Below, piece after piece: positions 12,801 through 27,640 of a stretch of DNA of 64,000 nt. Under the pieces are notes generated by a model. It did no database searches and was not told the origin of the DNA. It saw only the letters and a program-made list of their open reading frames with translations. The stretch is from Centropus unirufus (Eukaryota; Chordata; Aves; Cuculiformes; Centropidae): positions 2,595,633 to 2,659,632 of the forward strand of contig VYZI01000057.1 in NCBI GenBank assembly GCA_013397695.1, written 5' to 3'. The first letter of the stretch is position 1. Every line of letters begins with the position of its first letter. The position numbers were made by a program, and so were the translations under genes.

Positions 12801-15800
12801 CCCACAAATTCTACCTGATTTAAGGAAAACAAAACGCAAACATAACCACTGTTTTCTAAATTGAAGAACCACCACCAGGTAAGATGGACAAAAAGGATAA
12901 AGGTTGTACACAACTCTCCACCTGTATATAGTTTCCTTTCTTTAAGTTCTTTGCTTACAATAACCTCCGACACGGAGGCAAATTGTGCTCCATCTGTTCT
13001 CTCCATCCTGTGAGGCTGATGGGCACTCTGCTCCTCACAGCAACATCTCTGCTTGTCCAGCTGAGCTGAGGGCTCCCAGCTGCCTTCCCAGTGCACCTGC
13101 AATCCCCCTGCCTTCCCTTTTCTACAGACCCTTCAACCACAACAACAGTAGACAAAGAAAAGCTCCCCCAGTTTTGTTCTTCTCGGAAGCAATGCTTTCA
13201 GGGAAACAGTCTCGATTGCCCAGGAGTTCACATGTTCTTCACAAAGGGACAAATCATACAACTGGGGAAAACAAATTAAAGCAGATTCTGTCCATTGTGG
13301 TGAGAATGGGGGTTCCACAGAGAGAGCTGCTCTACCTGCCAGAGGTGTCAATGATGGCAGTCCAGCTGCTTTCCCAGTCTCACTGCCCACTTCTGTGGGC
13401 AGAGTGCTTCCACAGATACAAAACAAAAAAATTCACCAACGCATAAAAGCACACTCAAGCAGAGAGTGTTAGTTAGGTTCCCAAGGCTGTCCTAAGTAAT
13501 ATTTTCTGAAAACATACAATTAGAAAATATAATAAAAGGGCTCCCAGAGTGACCTGCCCAATGCCACGGAACAGCTCAGCAGTACCACTGAGAGAGAGCA
13601 CACCGACGTCCTCTGCCTCTCTGCCTCCGCACCAGGATCCATTACTCCATCGTTGCCATGACAACTAGTAACAATTGTAATTTCTTTTTAAGTTTAGTAT
13701 CTCTTAACCCTTCCCCCGTTCTCCCCCTCACTTCTGCTGCTACATTCTTGAAGAACAATGCAATTAATTTTTTTGAAAAACAAAATAAAAGAGAGAGGGA
13801 GGGAGAGACAGAGAGATCAGGGCCTAAAAAAGCATTCAAATTGAATAGTTTCAAGGCTTTGCTACATGAAGAAAAAGAAACTAATGCTTCCATCAAGGTC
13901 CCAGGGAAACATTTGTTGTCTATTTATGGTGGCCTACTTTTATTTATTCCAGGAGGCAAACCACTTAGTTAAGACAGAAGCAGCAAAAACCTCTGTAATA
14001 GCCCCTCAAGATACTTATTTCCTACTTCTGGGGTCTGTTTCCTGCTTGACTTCTACCACTGTTTTTCCTTTATAATGGACCCAAAATTGACATGACAATC
14101 CCACATCTCTCAGCTTTTCTTGGTCAAGACACGATGCAGCCATAGCATACCTACCACGCTCTCCCCTTTGACTGAGTGAATAACCACCACTATTTAAACA
14201 AGAGCTTAACCATGGTATTTTAAAATATTCATATTCCAAACAAAAAGCAGTAATTTGTATGTTGGCTCAAGCTGCTTTTGATAACTGGTAACAGCTCTAC
14301 TGTAGCATAACAGGATATTCAAGAACATTCCAAGGAATCGTTAACTTTTCGGCAACCATTTTCATATTTTAAGTTTCAGCAACAGAACAAAGCATAAACT
14401 GCTGGCTTTCATAGAACAGCTAGGTATTTACTCACAGCTCACTGAAGTCAGTGGTACTCAGTTTAGTTTTACTGGGCCCAGATGTTTTCAGTGTTCTTAA
14501 TATGACCTAAGAATCATTCTGTTACTGAAAGATATGCAATGACGTGCATAGACATAGTTCAGAAATAGCGAAATGTTACAGGGATAATAGACATACATAC
14601 AGTCTGGCTGGTAGGAGTTGTGTCTGGATAGTAAGGTTTGACAATTAACAAAATAATATGCTTTAGTGTAAGCAATGCAATTCCAAAATTAATTGGCACG
14701 AGCTCATCAATTGCACAATATTGATACTAAGAAAGCAGGGTAAATCCATGCAGAGCTGAATATTTACAAGTAACAGGCAAAACCAAGATGGAAAATTTGG
14801 TTTACGTAACAAATCTGTCCATTTGAAACTACCAGCAATTAATGGTACCAGTCAAAAGATGCACTTCTTCATGTTTTTGTACTTTTTAATTCTACAATTC
14901 TTGTTCCCATACCACTGATATTATGAAGTAACAGCAAGGTCCTAAAGGCAGCAGAAACACGTGCTCTGTCTTTGGAAAATTGTACACATTATTTTTTAAT
15001 TTTGTTCTAATTAACACACCATACCCTGTCAATGAGATGTACAATGGCTTGTGCTTCTTTTTTATTTTCCATGCTGGTATCTTGAGGGAGATTCAGCCCT
15101 GACAAAAATTATTTTCCCAAGCAAAGGAATGTAGATTTATTTTTTTTTGATGACCAGTAATTCTGAGTATCCACACACAGGTTGCCACTAGGATTTTTCA
15201 TCAAAATTTTTACACAGCTAACAGAGATTTCCATTTCATTACAGCATAGGGATGCAGCAAAATCTTGAATATTGCTTCGAGATTGCTCAAGACCTTTGAG
15301 AACTTGAGGCCCAGTATGCAATCTGATGAAGCTACAAGACTGAAGCCCTGAAACGTTTGCAATTAATCAATTCATAACCATTTGTATCAGACATGTCTGA
15401 AGACAGCATTAATAGAAGTCATTGAAAGTTACCTTGGTTTATTACGTACCTTGATGTAGCCTTACTATCCTGAACTTGAACATATTGAGCACATTTTAAT
15501 GCATCTTTTGATCAAACTTTGCATCCTACTCAGCAAAGCCATTATTTTTCCCGGAAAGCACATTGCCACTGGGCTTCCCCTAGTCCATGCCTAAGCAAAA
15601 TACTCACTGCTGCCAGAAGTCAAACTGAGCAGATGAGCTCTGGACACGGGCATCTCTTTGAAACTCGAATCTTTATCATTGCCTACATTTTATACAGATG
15701 CTTTTCTCCTCAAGAATCTGTAGTTCCACTGCACTGACACTTCAAATTGGATCAGGAAAGCCCTAAAATCCAGGGGAATATTTTTTAAAGCTTTTTTTCC

Positions 15801-18192
15801 CCCATGACATAACAGTCTGAATCTCATTTGCATAAGTGATTACGCAGGGATCACTGGATTTTCAACGATATTTTTAGCATTACAAACCAACATTTTTTAA
15901 ATGCTCTTTACAAAAACAAAAATGCTTTGGGTTCCATTTTGTTCACTTTTCTCCTGGTGTTAGCCTCTGGACATTCTTCTGATCATCTTCCTCAAAGTTA
16001 AGAACAATAACTATTTTCGGAACACAGATTTTCATCTCTTATTGGATATTTTTCTCCAAGATGTAAGGACTTAGTCTTTATGCCTCCCCATTGAAATGTG
16101 GTTTACAGAATTCCTGCCAGAGAAAAACAGTCCAGCATTGCGTGTATAATATTATGTTAGCATTTGCTATTAGAGATTCCTTTCTTTTCTTTACTGTAGA
16201 GATACAGCAGGGGGGGAGTGGTGGTGGGTGTTGAGATCAGTGCTTTTGAAGTAGCACACAGAAAACACACTCTAGGAAGAATAATATGATCCTTTTGTAA
16301 AGACATATGTATAACAATTCACCTGTATCTACTCAGGGTCACTGCATATCTGATGCTGGAAATGATCGAAATTAAATACTTATTTCAAGTCAAATGATTT
16401 CTGGAGATTGCTGAAAGATAGTACTTCATCAAAATTGTATTCAGCAAAGAAACAGGGCATACAATCAGCATAAGAATGAAAAACAGAGATATACTGAGGG
16501 GAAAAAAGAAAGACCTTGAGCTATTTAAAGTAATGTTAACTCCTAGAACCATACCTGAATAATTCATGTACGTAATGAAGTATTTTCCCTTCTGCACTAT
16601 CCCACACACTTCAAAAGGAAAATTAAAGTACATGAAACCCAGCAAAAAAGAAAAACCTTTAAAAAATAGAATCCCTGCCAAGAGACTAAAAATCTCTGTA
16701 TCAAATGTAAAGCTTACAGATGCCTTTCATAAACCAGGAGTAGTTTAAAAGTATTAATTTTTCCTGAATAGCACCACCCCCAAAAGCATATTATTTCCTA
16801 TTCAAATATACTAGAGGCTTTAGAAAGGAAAAGCTATATCTTGTAACATTTGGTAAGAACATTTTTTGTAGCTAGCATGTGGAAGTCCAATTTTATTATA
16901 AATTAATGTGCCCTTAAGACCCAGAGAGAGATAATTATCTGTAGAGGGAACTGCCTAACTATAGAGCTCACATCCATCGTATTATCCTTCAAAATATTTT
17001 TTGCCTGCATGCTTGTGGCTGTGCAAGGGAAGCACATGTTTTCCATCCTATTCTTGTTTCTGCCTTTTGATTCTGTCTGTGCATTAAGCCACTGTCTGCA
17101 ATGGTGCTCCTTTTGCCTGAGTGATTGTAAGTAATGGACTCTCCCAACAGGTCTCAGTTTGCACTCATCCACATGGTCATTCTGCCACAATATGGTCTGC
17201 TTCCTGAAGCCACAGCAGTGTAACACAACACTAAGCCCAAGCACCGCTAGGAACAGGAGCTCACCACGCTCCTGTCTGGCCGTGGTGGTAGCCGGGATGA
17301 CACAACAGGAGGAAGTGGCACCTGCTGTCAGAAGTCCATGGGCAAACGCATTCGAGCTAATAAGACCTTGATGCACAGTACCAGCACGCACACACTCCCC
17401 ACATTAATCAGCTTTCCTTTCATTAGCACAACGTACATAGGGATCATAAGGTAAGGTACTTTGATAGCCGTGGTCGCTAGCCCACCTCCCATGGCAAACC
17501 ACCTTCGCACACAGCAGCTGCAGATGTGGTCAGCTGGTTTTGGATCCACTTGCCGTTGCTGGGTCATCCAAGCACTACAGCACAACATGCAGCTGAAAGC
17601 CACAGGTTGGTGACCCTTCTGCTGCGCTGGCGATAGCCAAATATAGCCTATCACAGATGTCTTTTCCCCTCACTCATGCACACATATGCTTTCCTCCCAA
17701 CAGAGGGATACATCTGCAACACAATTTGCTTTGTGGGTTAGTTAATGTTTTTACAGCTTTTGTAATACGCAAAGCGCTATGCAAGCATTCTAGCGCAGTC
17801 ATTATCATCATATAGATTTGAAAGTTTTCTACATCTTGTGTGCCAGATTTTTCTGCTAAGCACAGAAAAATCTCCTTGAGTGTCTCTATCTCGTACTCAT
17901 ATAGGATGTAACTTAGACCATTCTATGAAGCTTATTTGTATATACCTTAGACATGCAAGTACGACAGCTTATTCAACACATGGACTGAGCCAGGTAAAGT
18001 TTTCCAAACTCACTCAAATTTAACACAACTTACAGCTAAATTATTCAGTAACTGAAACTTTAGTGAATAGAAAGTTCTAGCTGCACACTGACAGCAGCCA
18101 AGTCAATGCTTCAGTCAGCATTTATAGGGTTTAAAATTGCTTTATGATACCTAATCAAGCTTCAATTTCATTTTTGCCTTTTCTTAGCAAAT

Positions 18193-18203
18193 GGGGGGGG
18201 GGG
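18193..18203. repeat. G11 homopolymer
   Basis: Eleven consecutive G on the plus strand in AT-rich intron, followed by AAAGGG. Homopolymer G runs of this length are uncommon and prone to sequencing and replication slippage. Confidence 0.9.
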
Positions 18204-19101
18204 AAAGGGCAATGCATATAAACCATATCGCTGGTGAGAACCTAACTACCAAGAAAAAGAAGTATTTAAATTTTGCCAACACAAGAGGGAGAACCTTAAC
18301 ATTTATAATCTTGATAAACCACCACCACTCCCAAGGGGAAAGCATGGCAATGGCTTTACAGAATATTATTCTTCCGCCAAACCACACTACAACAAAACTC
18401 CTTCTGCCACCATCCAGCACCAGCCACACTCATCTGGCAGGGACAGTTGTATTCAAACCCCATTTCCCCAAACAGGACTAACATTGTTTAGCATGTGGTC
18501 TCAGTATTTCTGAAAAGCGATGCAGCAAAATGTGGTATCTATGATACCAAGCTCAAGAACTGATCAGTTCTTCTTGGAAATAAACTGTCACAGTTTTAGT
18601 GCCATCGTCTGTACTATTGGAATCAGTTTTAGATGCTAAATGAAGATAATTTTATTGCTTGAGCTTTATTTTATTGCTAAGAAAAGACCAAAAATTTGCT
18701 ACATACGCAAAACTTGAAACTCTCCTAGAGTCTCCTATGTCTCCTAGACATAGAAGTAAATAAATTAAATATTTCTGTCTAGTAACAGGAAAATATCTTT
18801 TTTCTCCCAATATTATAAGCCAATTCAAAGGTGAACTTTGTTTCTAATTCTAATTTTTAGCTTGTAATATTGGTGATAAATCACTAAAAAGTGAGCCCTG
18901 TGAATGAAACCATAAGTGACCCTTTAGTATAGCATCATTAATGCAATATCATAATAGATATGCTAGTGCTAATATTATTTGAATCCTGTTTCCATGGTAA
19001 CTTTGGCCCATGGCTGCTCTAGTAAATAGGGCTTTAAATCATTCTTTGAGAAAAGCTTCTGCTCAAATGTCAGTTTTTCCACTAGTGCCCACCTCTTCCC
19101 A

Positions 19102-19190
19102 GTCTTTGTTTTGGGTTGTTTTTTTTGTTTTGGTTTGGGGTTTTTTTGTGAGGTTTTCTTTGTTTGTTTATTTGGTTGGCTGGTTTTTTT
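19102..19190. repeat. T/G-rich low-complexity tract
   Basis: About 90 bp made of T runs broken by G, GG and GGGG, with TTTG-like units. It has no A on the plus strand except near 19152 and 19170. It explains the odd overlapping open frames on both strands here. Confidence 0.85.
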
Positions 19191-22100
19191 AAAGAAACTA
19201 TAATGGCAAATATTAACCCAGAAGGCAAAAATGTCTTTGTTACTGCAGCTGAATGGAGAGTGAATTGGGAACTGGAGGAAACAAGGCAAACTGTAACAAG
19301 TTTTGGCTAACATTAGCAGTACAAAAGAAAATACTCCATCCTGGAGAAGTATATAAACCTCACAGAAACTAAGAAACAACAATGCCTTGTCCGAAATTCT
19401 GTAATGGATACATTTTACAGGCTTTGTCACTTCTCTGACATTTCAAAACTCTTTGATGCTTAAAATTACTCTCTCAGTATTCACATGTGCATTTTCTCAG
19501 AACAAATATCTAGCTCCCTAGACTTGGGAACAGAATAATAGCACAAATACCTATGGAAGAGGGGGCAATTCTTTCCCATGACTTACACAGGTGCTTAAAC
19601 TGATCAGAAAACATTGGTTTTCCAGGCATGGCCAGCTAAAGAAAAGAGCAGTACAATGCTATCTGTGGTTACCTGGCTTTTATGCTTAAATTTAGAGACA
19701 ACAAAGTCTGTACATTCAGCTGCCTGTCTCCCTGCCAACCTCACCATGGCATAACCAACAGAATCTGGTTGTATTGCAGCATTTGTGTCATTGCCTCCTC
19801 GAAAAACTAAGAAACTGTTGAAGTCAGTATGCCTTTAAGGGGACAACCTCATCGCAGGAGCAAAGAGGAAATACCTGAGAACACAACACTCCTGGAGAGG
19901 TACAACATTGACTGAACTAAGGTCAGGGCAGATTTTTAGGCTATTCTTTAGGCTTTTGAGGACCCCCTCAGCCTACCCCAAGAACAGCACTAGTTTTATT
20001 ACTGCTTCAGAACACAAAGAAGCTAACAGCAATTCCCTTTGTAATAAAATGAATTCACAGTCCATTTTCCTTACAACATAACACCTAATAATGTTAATTA
20101 CATCACAATTGTTACTTGCTGGCAGGACATCCAATTTTTCACTAACTTCCTAAGCATCAATATATCTGTTTTACAAATCAGACTAATATCAGCTTTATCA
20201 GGACAATGACATTGTCAATGCATTCTAACCAGTGAAAACTCAAATTATAATTTACATGGGACATACATATGGAGCCCAAATCATGTTGTAAGTGTTATTG
20301 TAGAGACTGGATCAGTGTGGTTTCTTAGAAGAAAACAATATTCTAAGAAACTGTGCACCGGTTTGCCACAAAGCAAACCACAAAACCTGTTATTCACTCC
20401 ATTTACCCACAATTCTGTTTCCGTTTATTTTTGTTCACTGTGTGCCTCTGCAGTTTAAATGGCATCTGCAATATTGCGTTTACAATTTCCATTCTTCCTA
20501 TAAATTCAGCAGAAATAATGTGCATATGATAAAGAATAGCAAAGACATCGCGTGTTCTTTGTTTACAAGGGCAATGAGAGAAAATTTGCACTCAATCAGC
20601 AACTTAAGACTCTGGTTTGCCATTAAATATCACACATCTAGTCACACTTTCTTCATTCTGAGCACAAGTATGCTATGTGAACTAGCAGGGACGGGCAGCG
20701 TATTAGACTGTTAAGTTAGACCATCAATTTGGGACAGTCGGGAAAGCTTTAGCTCCCCAAGAAAGTAATCTGAAGCCCCTTTTCACTAATCAACATTTAT
20801 GCATCTTCAATAGAGAGACCAATTGAACATCACTGAGGTCATGATGATACTGTCAGAAGCTTTCTTAAATCCTTACCAAAAAGAAAAGACAGTAATTATA
20901 ATGATTTTCACTTGCCATTAATTCCCAGCTGTCTAATTTAGCAGGGTAAGAAGCAGTCCCCCCAGTACTAATTGAAATAAATTTTTAATTTAATAGAGTA
21001 ATGTGCTCCAGTTCTGGTTTTTTTAGTTCCTTTCAGCAAAACAGCACTTTCTTATTTGTTGATGGCTGAGTAGTCAGGGCATGCTGTTAAGAGTCCTAAA
21101 ATAGGATAGCCTCCTGGCCCAAAACCTTGGTTTAAAGGGAATGGGCAAGACGTACATCACAGGGTAGATGGCTTTAGTGCAGTTATGACTTTCTTTCAGG
21201 AAAACAGAAAACAGTTTTCTGTCCTGTTTTGACCAGGAGAACAACATTTGTTGGTTCAGTTAAGAAAATGTTGCTGTTTCATTTCCAATCAGAAAAGGCA
21301 ACACTACAAGAAATCCAGACCTAAGGACGCGTTTTTTGTCCCATAACATGAATAAAATGGATGATCATGGATAAGCTTCAGTAAGGCCACTGCAATGAAC
21401 TCATAAGGAGAATAATTACCATGGCAAGTTATTCAGCATAGCGATGCATAAACCTAAACGTTCAAATTTATACCATGAAGAACTTGGACTCAGAGTCCTG
21501 TCTTCAATGTCTACATAATGAGGACCTTAAAGAATAAACTGAAGTATAATATAGTAAATATTCACTGTCTTTTCTATGGTGGATTGTCATTATTTTCATG
21601 TCAACTAGAACGAGGAAGCATTTATACTATACTTTTCAGTACAGTATTTCTACAGTGCTAGCACTATACCAACATTAGTAATGTTAAAAACTACTTGATT
21701 TTCTCTTGTTGCTTTGATTTTCACCCAGACACAGACTTCAGTGTACAGGTTTTAATAATGCTTTCTACAAGGATTAGTAGATATCCTCACACATCCAAAG
21801 TAGAGTGATATGTACTTTTACAACTGACAACTTATTAGCCTGCTTTCCTAAAGAATAAGTTTAATATCCCACTGTCTAAGAACAAATTTTTTTGTTCTTT
21901 ACTCAAGAAATTTTAAACCTCTTTACCAACATTAACTAAATTGCACAGAAAAGTTAGTCTTAAAAGGTAAAATGTAAAAGCTAAGTAACAGCAGATATTT
22001 AGGATGGAAGTGAGATCCAAGTACTGCATCTGCTATGAACCAAAGCGCTGTACTCATTACAATGGTAGGCATAAAATATACCTTTTGCCTCAACTGCAAT

Positions 22101-25100
22101 AAGTTTCGGCTGAATCCCACATCCTTCAATACTGCTATTGATCCTTCTCTCCCGAAATATATATCCCCTCACAAGAGTCAGGTTTCCTTGGTTCCAGTGC
22201 TCATAAAACTCATTTGCTTGTTACACAATCAAACAGTGAATATTCTATGATTACTCCTCCTTGCCCTGACTCACTACTGAAACAAGCGCATTTAAAGGCC
22301 AATTACCAGGTAATAAAAGGTGTAAGGAATGGTCTTGTATGAGAGATGACCAGTTAGTTAAGACTTCAACTTCCTAAACCAACTGTGATGCACAGAGACA
22401 ACATCCCTGTTGCCCAACTGGCAGAGACTCTGTAAGTACAAGAGGCAGACATTTGAAAGCACTGGCCCAGAACACTAACAAAAACCCAAACCAAACCATA
22501 CTTACTTACAGCTGTAAAAACCATGAACTAATTTCATTTTTTTATCTTTTCTTTTAAGGGATGAGATAAGAAACAAAAACTAACACTCTTTCCTACTACT
22601 GGCAGGACTTCATCATGGACATCATGAGCTTGCACTGCTCTCAGCTCCAAACCTCCTCTTCAGCCCCAACGCAAGTGGCTCTTTACACTCCAAAAAATTC
22701 AACAGCATGTACTTCCTTCTTCAACATGAAGATTCAGACTATCTACAAAAATATCAGCTGCACAGATGTAATGGGCTCATGGTTTTCCTTTCCCTCAGAA
22801 TACACAGGAGGCTAGCACTGCAAAATTTGACAATGCAACATGCAACATATCAATGAAAGCTTGTCATTCTGATCTATGGCCAAAAAGTCCAGTTTAATCT
22901 ATGAGAAAGTAAACATTGAATGTTAAAAAAAAACATAATTTGTGGACAAAAATGCATGTGTCAGTGTTCTTCATGAACTATCCATGAACAGCACAATAAC
23001 AGTTCATTTACAGGATTTTCCATGCACTACCTCGAAAAAGAAAACATGACACTAAAAATTCTTGTGTCATTTATCAAATGTAAAACACAGAAAAGCTACC
23101 AATACACATCTATTTTCTACAGGCCTCCAAAACCCATGGTTTTTGGGTCAGAAAACAATCCAGGATTCAAATTTATACTTTTCAATAACTCCCAGAGCAA
23201 GATATGCATCCTAAATACGAACCACTTGCTGCACAGGTGTGGGAAGCACCCAAGAAAAAGTAGATTTCATGCTTTTTGGAAAAAAAAAAGCGGGTAATAA
23301 TTTGCCTTTATTCAATGACACTCTGCTTTTAAAAAAAATTAAAAAAGGCATTTTCATGGGAATTGGAGCTGGTATATGATTTGTTTTGTTACCTAGTTTG
23401 CCCAAGCCTTCGGATTTACTATAACTACTATTAAATCTGTGTATTGTTTGGATATTAAATAATATAAAAGCTTGACACCCAACTGCATTTTGCTTTTTTT
23501 TTTTTTTTTTAGTTTGCTGAAGGTATGAACTAGAGGTATGCAAACATTACACCTGAAAGGCAACATAACCTAAAGGAACATCAGACAACTGAGAAACTGT
23601 GAGCTTTGATACACTCTCTGCACTTTCTGCTTCATTACATCAGGTAATCTCTTCAACCTGAAGGTATTGTCTCCACTCCTGCTTCATGTCTGTCTAGCTT
23701 ATTCAAATACTAAGTCTCAGAACAAACAACTCCAAGTGATTTTTCTTCCATTCACATTCAGTAGGAGATTCAGCAGGGACAGTTGAAGAGATCACCAACC
23801 CTATCGCTCTGCTCCATCCTTCCTCTCATTTTATCCCAACCTTATGAGGACACGTGGAACAAGTACTCATTTCTGAACTTCCACTAGTTATCATCAGAAG
23901 TGTCAAAATAAATTTCTTTAAGGTGTTTTATTTTAACAGCCTGTGATGTAAACTTTTATGACCCAGGAGCAGTCACACATCGTATTCTGCTTTGCCAGCC
24001 AGAAAAGAAGCCAGGTGGAAAACAGAGTGCTGTAACTGCTTCAGCCATAATACCTTCTTTCACTTGCAGCATCTTATGGCTACGCAGAATTCCAGGCGTG
24101 TCTTTTGATCAATGTCTTCATTCCAGTGCTCAAATACCAACAATATAGAAATCATGACTATTTAGTGCATTAAGAAATGAAGAACATTCACAAGATAGCT
24201 TTTTTCTTTTTTTTTTTTTTTACAGTGTTGAATGAAATTTAGGTCTTTTGTTTGCATACAATATGTGCTATTACATCATTCTTTACTGAAAAGTCTTCAG
24301 ATAATTTATAATAAAAAGGAAACAAAGTCTAACCTCTGTTAGGCAGTAATACAGGAGGATTTTATTTTCCCTTCCATATAGTACCTGCGTTGCTGCCAAG
24401 CGACAACTTTGAACAACTGGGCACTTTAACTCCATTATTCAAAAAACTGAATATTTTTTTTCCAAAAAATATTTATTTTCTCTCTGTGTCTCAAAGTGCT
24501 TTTCAATACTGCAGAGTGGCATGCTTCCCCTAAATGCTTCCAAAATATCATCACATCAATAGTTGTATAAAATAAGGAACACATAATTTGTGTTCTAATC
24601 AAAAGCCTTAGCTCTCGTACTAAAGAAATCGAGCAGCCTTCTGCTCAGAGAAGCAAAGAAACATTTTACACAAAGAAGCCTACTGCCACCGGGTGGCTAA
24701 GAAGGAAAACAAGTTTCTTGGTGAAACGCAGCAAGTCTGCAGAAAGCCTGGAGATCCTAGTTTTAATTCATTTCCCAAAAGAATGACTTAGAATTGCAAT
24801 TGGCGGGCTCTGTGTGTGTGTAAAGAAAATAAGGTAATCAAAAATTAATTTCTAGACACAACAATCAACAGACATTTTCCTAGATCTCTGAAAGAAACAA
24901 ATGGTATATTGGTACTGCAGCATAATTGCCTTCAATTTTTGCCTCAGGGTTCTGTTATCATAAATTTAAACTACAATGGAAAGATATATGAAATTAAATA
25001 TTAATGCTACCCATTAGCATTTAGAAGTACATCATTATTTCTGTTATCAGTGACAGACCTGAGAGCTCTCTGGCATACTTTAAAATTAACTTCATATGCA

Positions 25101-26090
25101 GGAGATCCAACCACATGCTCTATTATACGTGGATTTCAACCACATGTGCTTTCTTTTCAAATTAAAAATAATAGCATGCAACTGTAGTGCCTTCTGCCCT
25201 TTATACATACACTTTCCATTTCAAATTTTCACCAAAGAAAAGCTTTTAAGAAGTGAATTAAAAAATAAATACACCAAAAGGATTTTTCCCATCCTCAGAA
25301 CAAAGTCCCACTTAAAATGGAAAAAAGAAAAAGAAACATTTAATGTGTGATTGACAGTCACTTGTCCCACTGCTTATTTGTTCATTTGTTTTGCACTGGG
25401 CATAATCTTGTTATAGGACTGTGGCTCAATCCTGTTGATTTGAAGGTACTATGAAAGATAACTGTGCAAGTTCTTCATATGTAACTTGTTATTTTCCTTT
25501 ACTGACAAAAACACCATACCAACAACTTTATCCATATGCATTATATCACATGGTTATGCATTATACCACATAGCTATTCTAAGTTTCTCTCTTCCATTGT
25601 CAAGAAAAATACTTAAGGATAGCAAACACTCTTCTGTTACATGTGTTACACAGCACTGAACGCACTGATAGGTTCTCCTACTAGCTGATAGTTTCAACTC
25701 AAGCACAAAGCAAAGGAAAACGTGTTCAGATTCATTTTTGCACACCTGAAACTCCTTCCACTTGGCCCAGAGAAAACAACAGCCTCTGACATAAGCAGTC
25801 TTCCTTACTCTAAATCAGCAACGGGCAAAAAGAAAAGATACTAAAGACTATTTATTTTTGGAACATTGTAAAGTAGTTAAATTTCCTAATATATCCATAC
25901 TTACAGATTGTCTACACACTCACAAAGTAACTCCTAATTTGAAGTTTACAGTCTAACTGAAAAATTTTAGCTGCTTTTAGCCAATAATACATCCCTTAAC
26001 ATGACGTGATACATACATATGTAAATAAAAAGGCTCTAGGAAGAGCTAAAAGCTGCCTGCTATTACTGTTGAAAAGCTTAGAAAGAAGAC

Positions 26091-26385
26091 AGAACCAGGT
26101 TTCTCACAGTAGTGCATGGCACAAGGACAAGTGATAACAGATGTAGATAGAAACAAAAGGTTCAGATTGGATATAAGGAGACACTCATTCCCCATGAGGA
26201 CAGTCAGATACTGAAACAGTTCCTTGAGGCTACACAGTCTCCAGCCTTGAAAGTTTTCAAGACTCAGCTGGAACAAGCCTCAAGCAACCTGTTCTGATTT
26301 CACACCTGGCCCTGCTGTGAGGAGGAGGTCAGACTAGAGACCTCCCAATGTCCCTTCCCACCTGAATGATCCTGCAATTCCACAA
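26091..26385 (+). repeat. CR1 LINE 3' tail (old copy)
   Basis: A more diverged CR1 3' end in the plus orientation. Recognisable pieces are 'accaggttt' at 26094, 'gcacaaggacaagtgataac' at 26119-26138, 'ttcagattggatataaggag' at 26161-26180, the 'gaggaggtcagactagagacctcc' block near 26320-26345, 'tcccttccca' at 26351, and a decayed terminal octamer repeat ending near 26385. It is antisense to CCSER1 and truncated at its 5' end. Confidence 0.88.
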
Positions 26386-27640
26386 GCTGTACACCTAAGT
26401 CTTATAAATACAAAAGACCTATCTTCCTATTTTGTATTTTAAATTAAGCTAGCAAGAAAGAAAAGGCAAGAAAACATCAGAAGCACAAAGCATTACGAAC
26501 AAGAGATAAGGCATTTCCAGTAGCAATACCAGGAAAATAAGCTTGACTGAAAATAGCAAAGCAAGTATACTGCTGTTTGTCACATGAGTTAACTTTCCAC
26601 TTCTGTTAAGGTAATAAAACTAAGAGTTCCTCTCACAGCCTCACTTGTATAGAATACATGTCAAGCAGAGGTCCCCATCTGTAAACACCCAGAGACTTTC
26701 TTGGAATTTAACAAGGCAAATTAGATGGGATTTCTTACTAAATAAGGTTTTGACCTCCAAGAAAGTCTTCTGAATATCAAATTTTCATCCTATTCCTTGC
26801 CTTACTATCACCAGACTATATTATGCTTTTAAGCTTTTTTTTGTTCTTGTTTTCTTTTAATCAATTGCATTGTGTGTTCACAATTAAGAGAAATCCTTCT
26901 TTATCTACTGGTGTGTAAAGCCTGTGAAATCTTGACTTCTCCAGAGGGCCACCAAACCTTCTTGGTTTCCAGCTCATGGCTGGAAGTCAACATATAAGCA
27001 ACTACAAATACAAAAAAAAAGTAACTATTTCCCTAAGGACAATGTACAGAAAAAGAGCTTCATTCATATAAAATTCAAATACGTGACCAAAGCACCTTCT
27101 CCATTGTGTGGTTGCGTTGATATAAAGAGTATTTTTGTATGACAGTGAAGAAGCTAGTCTCCTTTCCAGAGTTAGAATTACAGATTTATGAGTTATGAAA
27201 TTACTTTATGACACCACAGTTTCTTTTTATAGTACTGCTGAAGAAAAATGTCAAACCCATTTGCATCTGCTGATACAATATAATAGGATTATGCTTTATG
27301 CTGACAGGTAAGGTAGTCATTACTACTAATATTTTTTAAGGGTATAAGTTAGCAAAAGAAAAAAATAAAAAAGATGGGCGGTTTGTGTAGTTCATTTAGA
27401 ATGTTGTTTTCTCTTTAAAAATAAAAGCCCAGTAGGAAAGATTTTTTGGTGAAAAAGACACAGATGAACATTTTTATTTGTTTCTGAGAATTTATCAAGT
27501 AAATTCAGTGAAATATACTTCATTTTAAAAACAACAGAACTCAGAATTTTCCTATCCACATTTTTGTTCTACTGACAGCCTGATATAACCATAAGAATAT
27601 ACTTTTCTTTCCCTAGTATCATGGTGACCTTTTCCATGTT

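Larger units (their letters stand above)
9885..26090. other. Intron sequence, mostly unique, with three GC-richer patches
   Basis: AT-rich intron containing GC-richer islands at about 10490-10780, 12960-13660 and 17050-17660, where overlapping frames are open on both strands. The T/G tract at 19102-19190 and the G11 run at 18193 also lie here. The rest shows nothing I can name. Confidence 0.55.
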
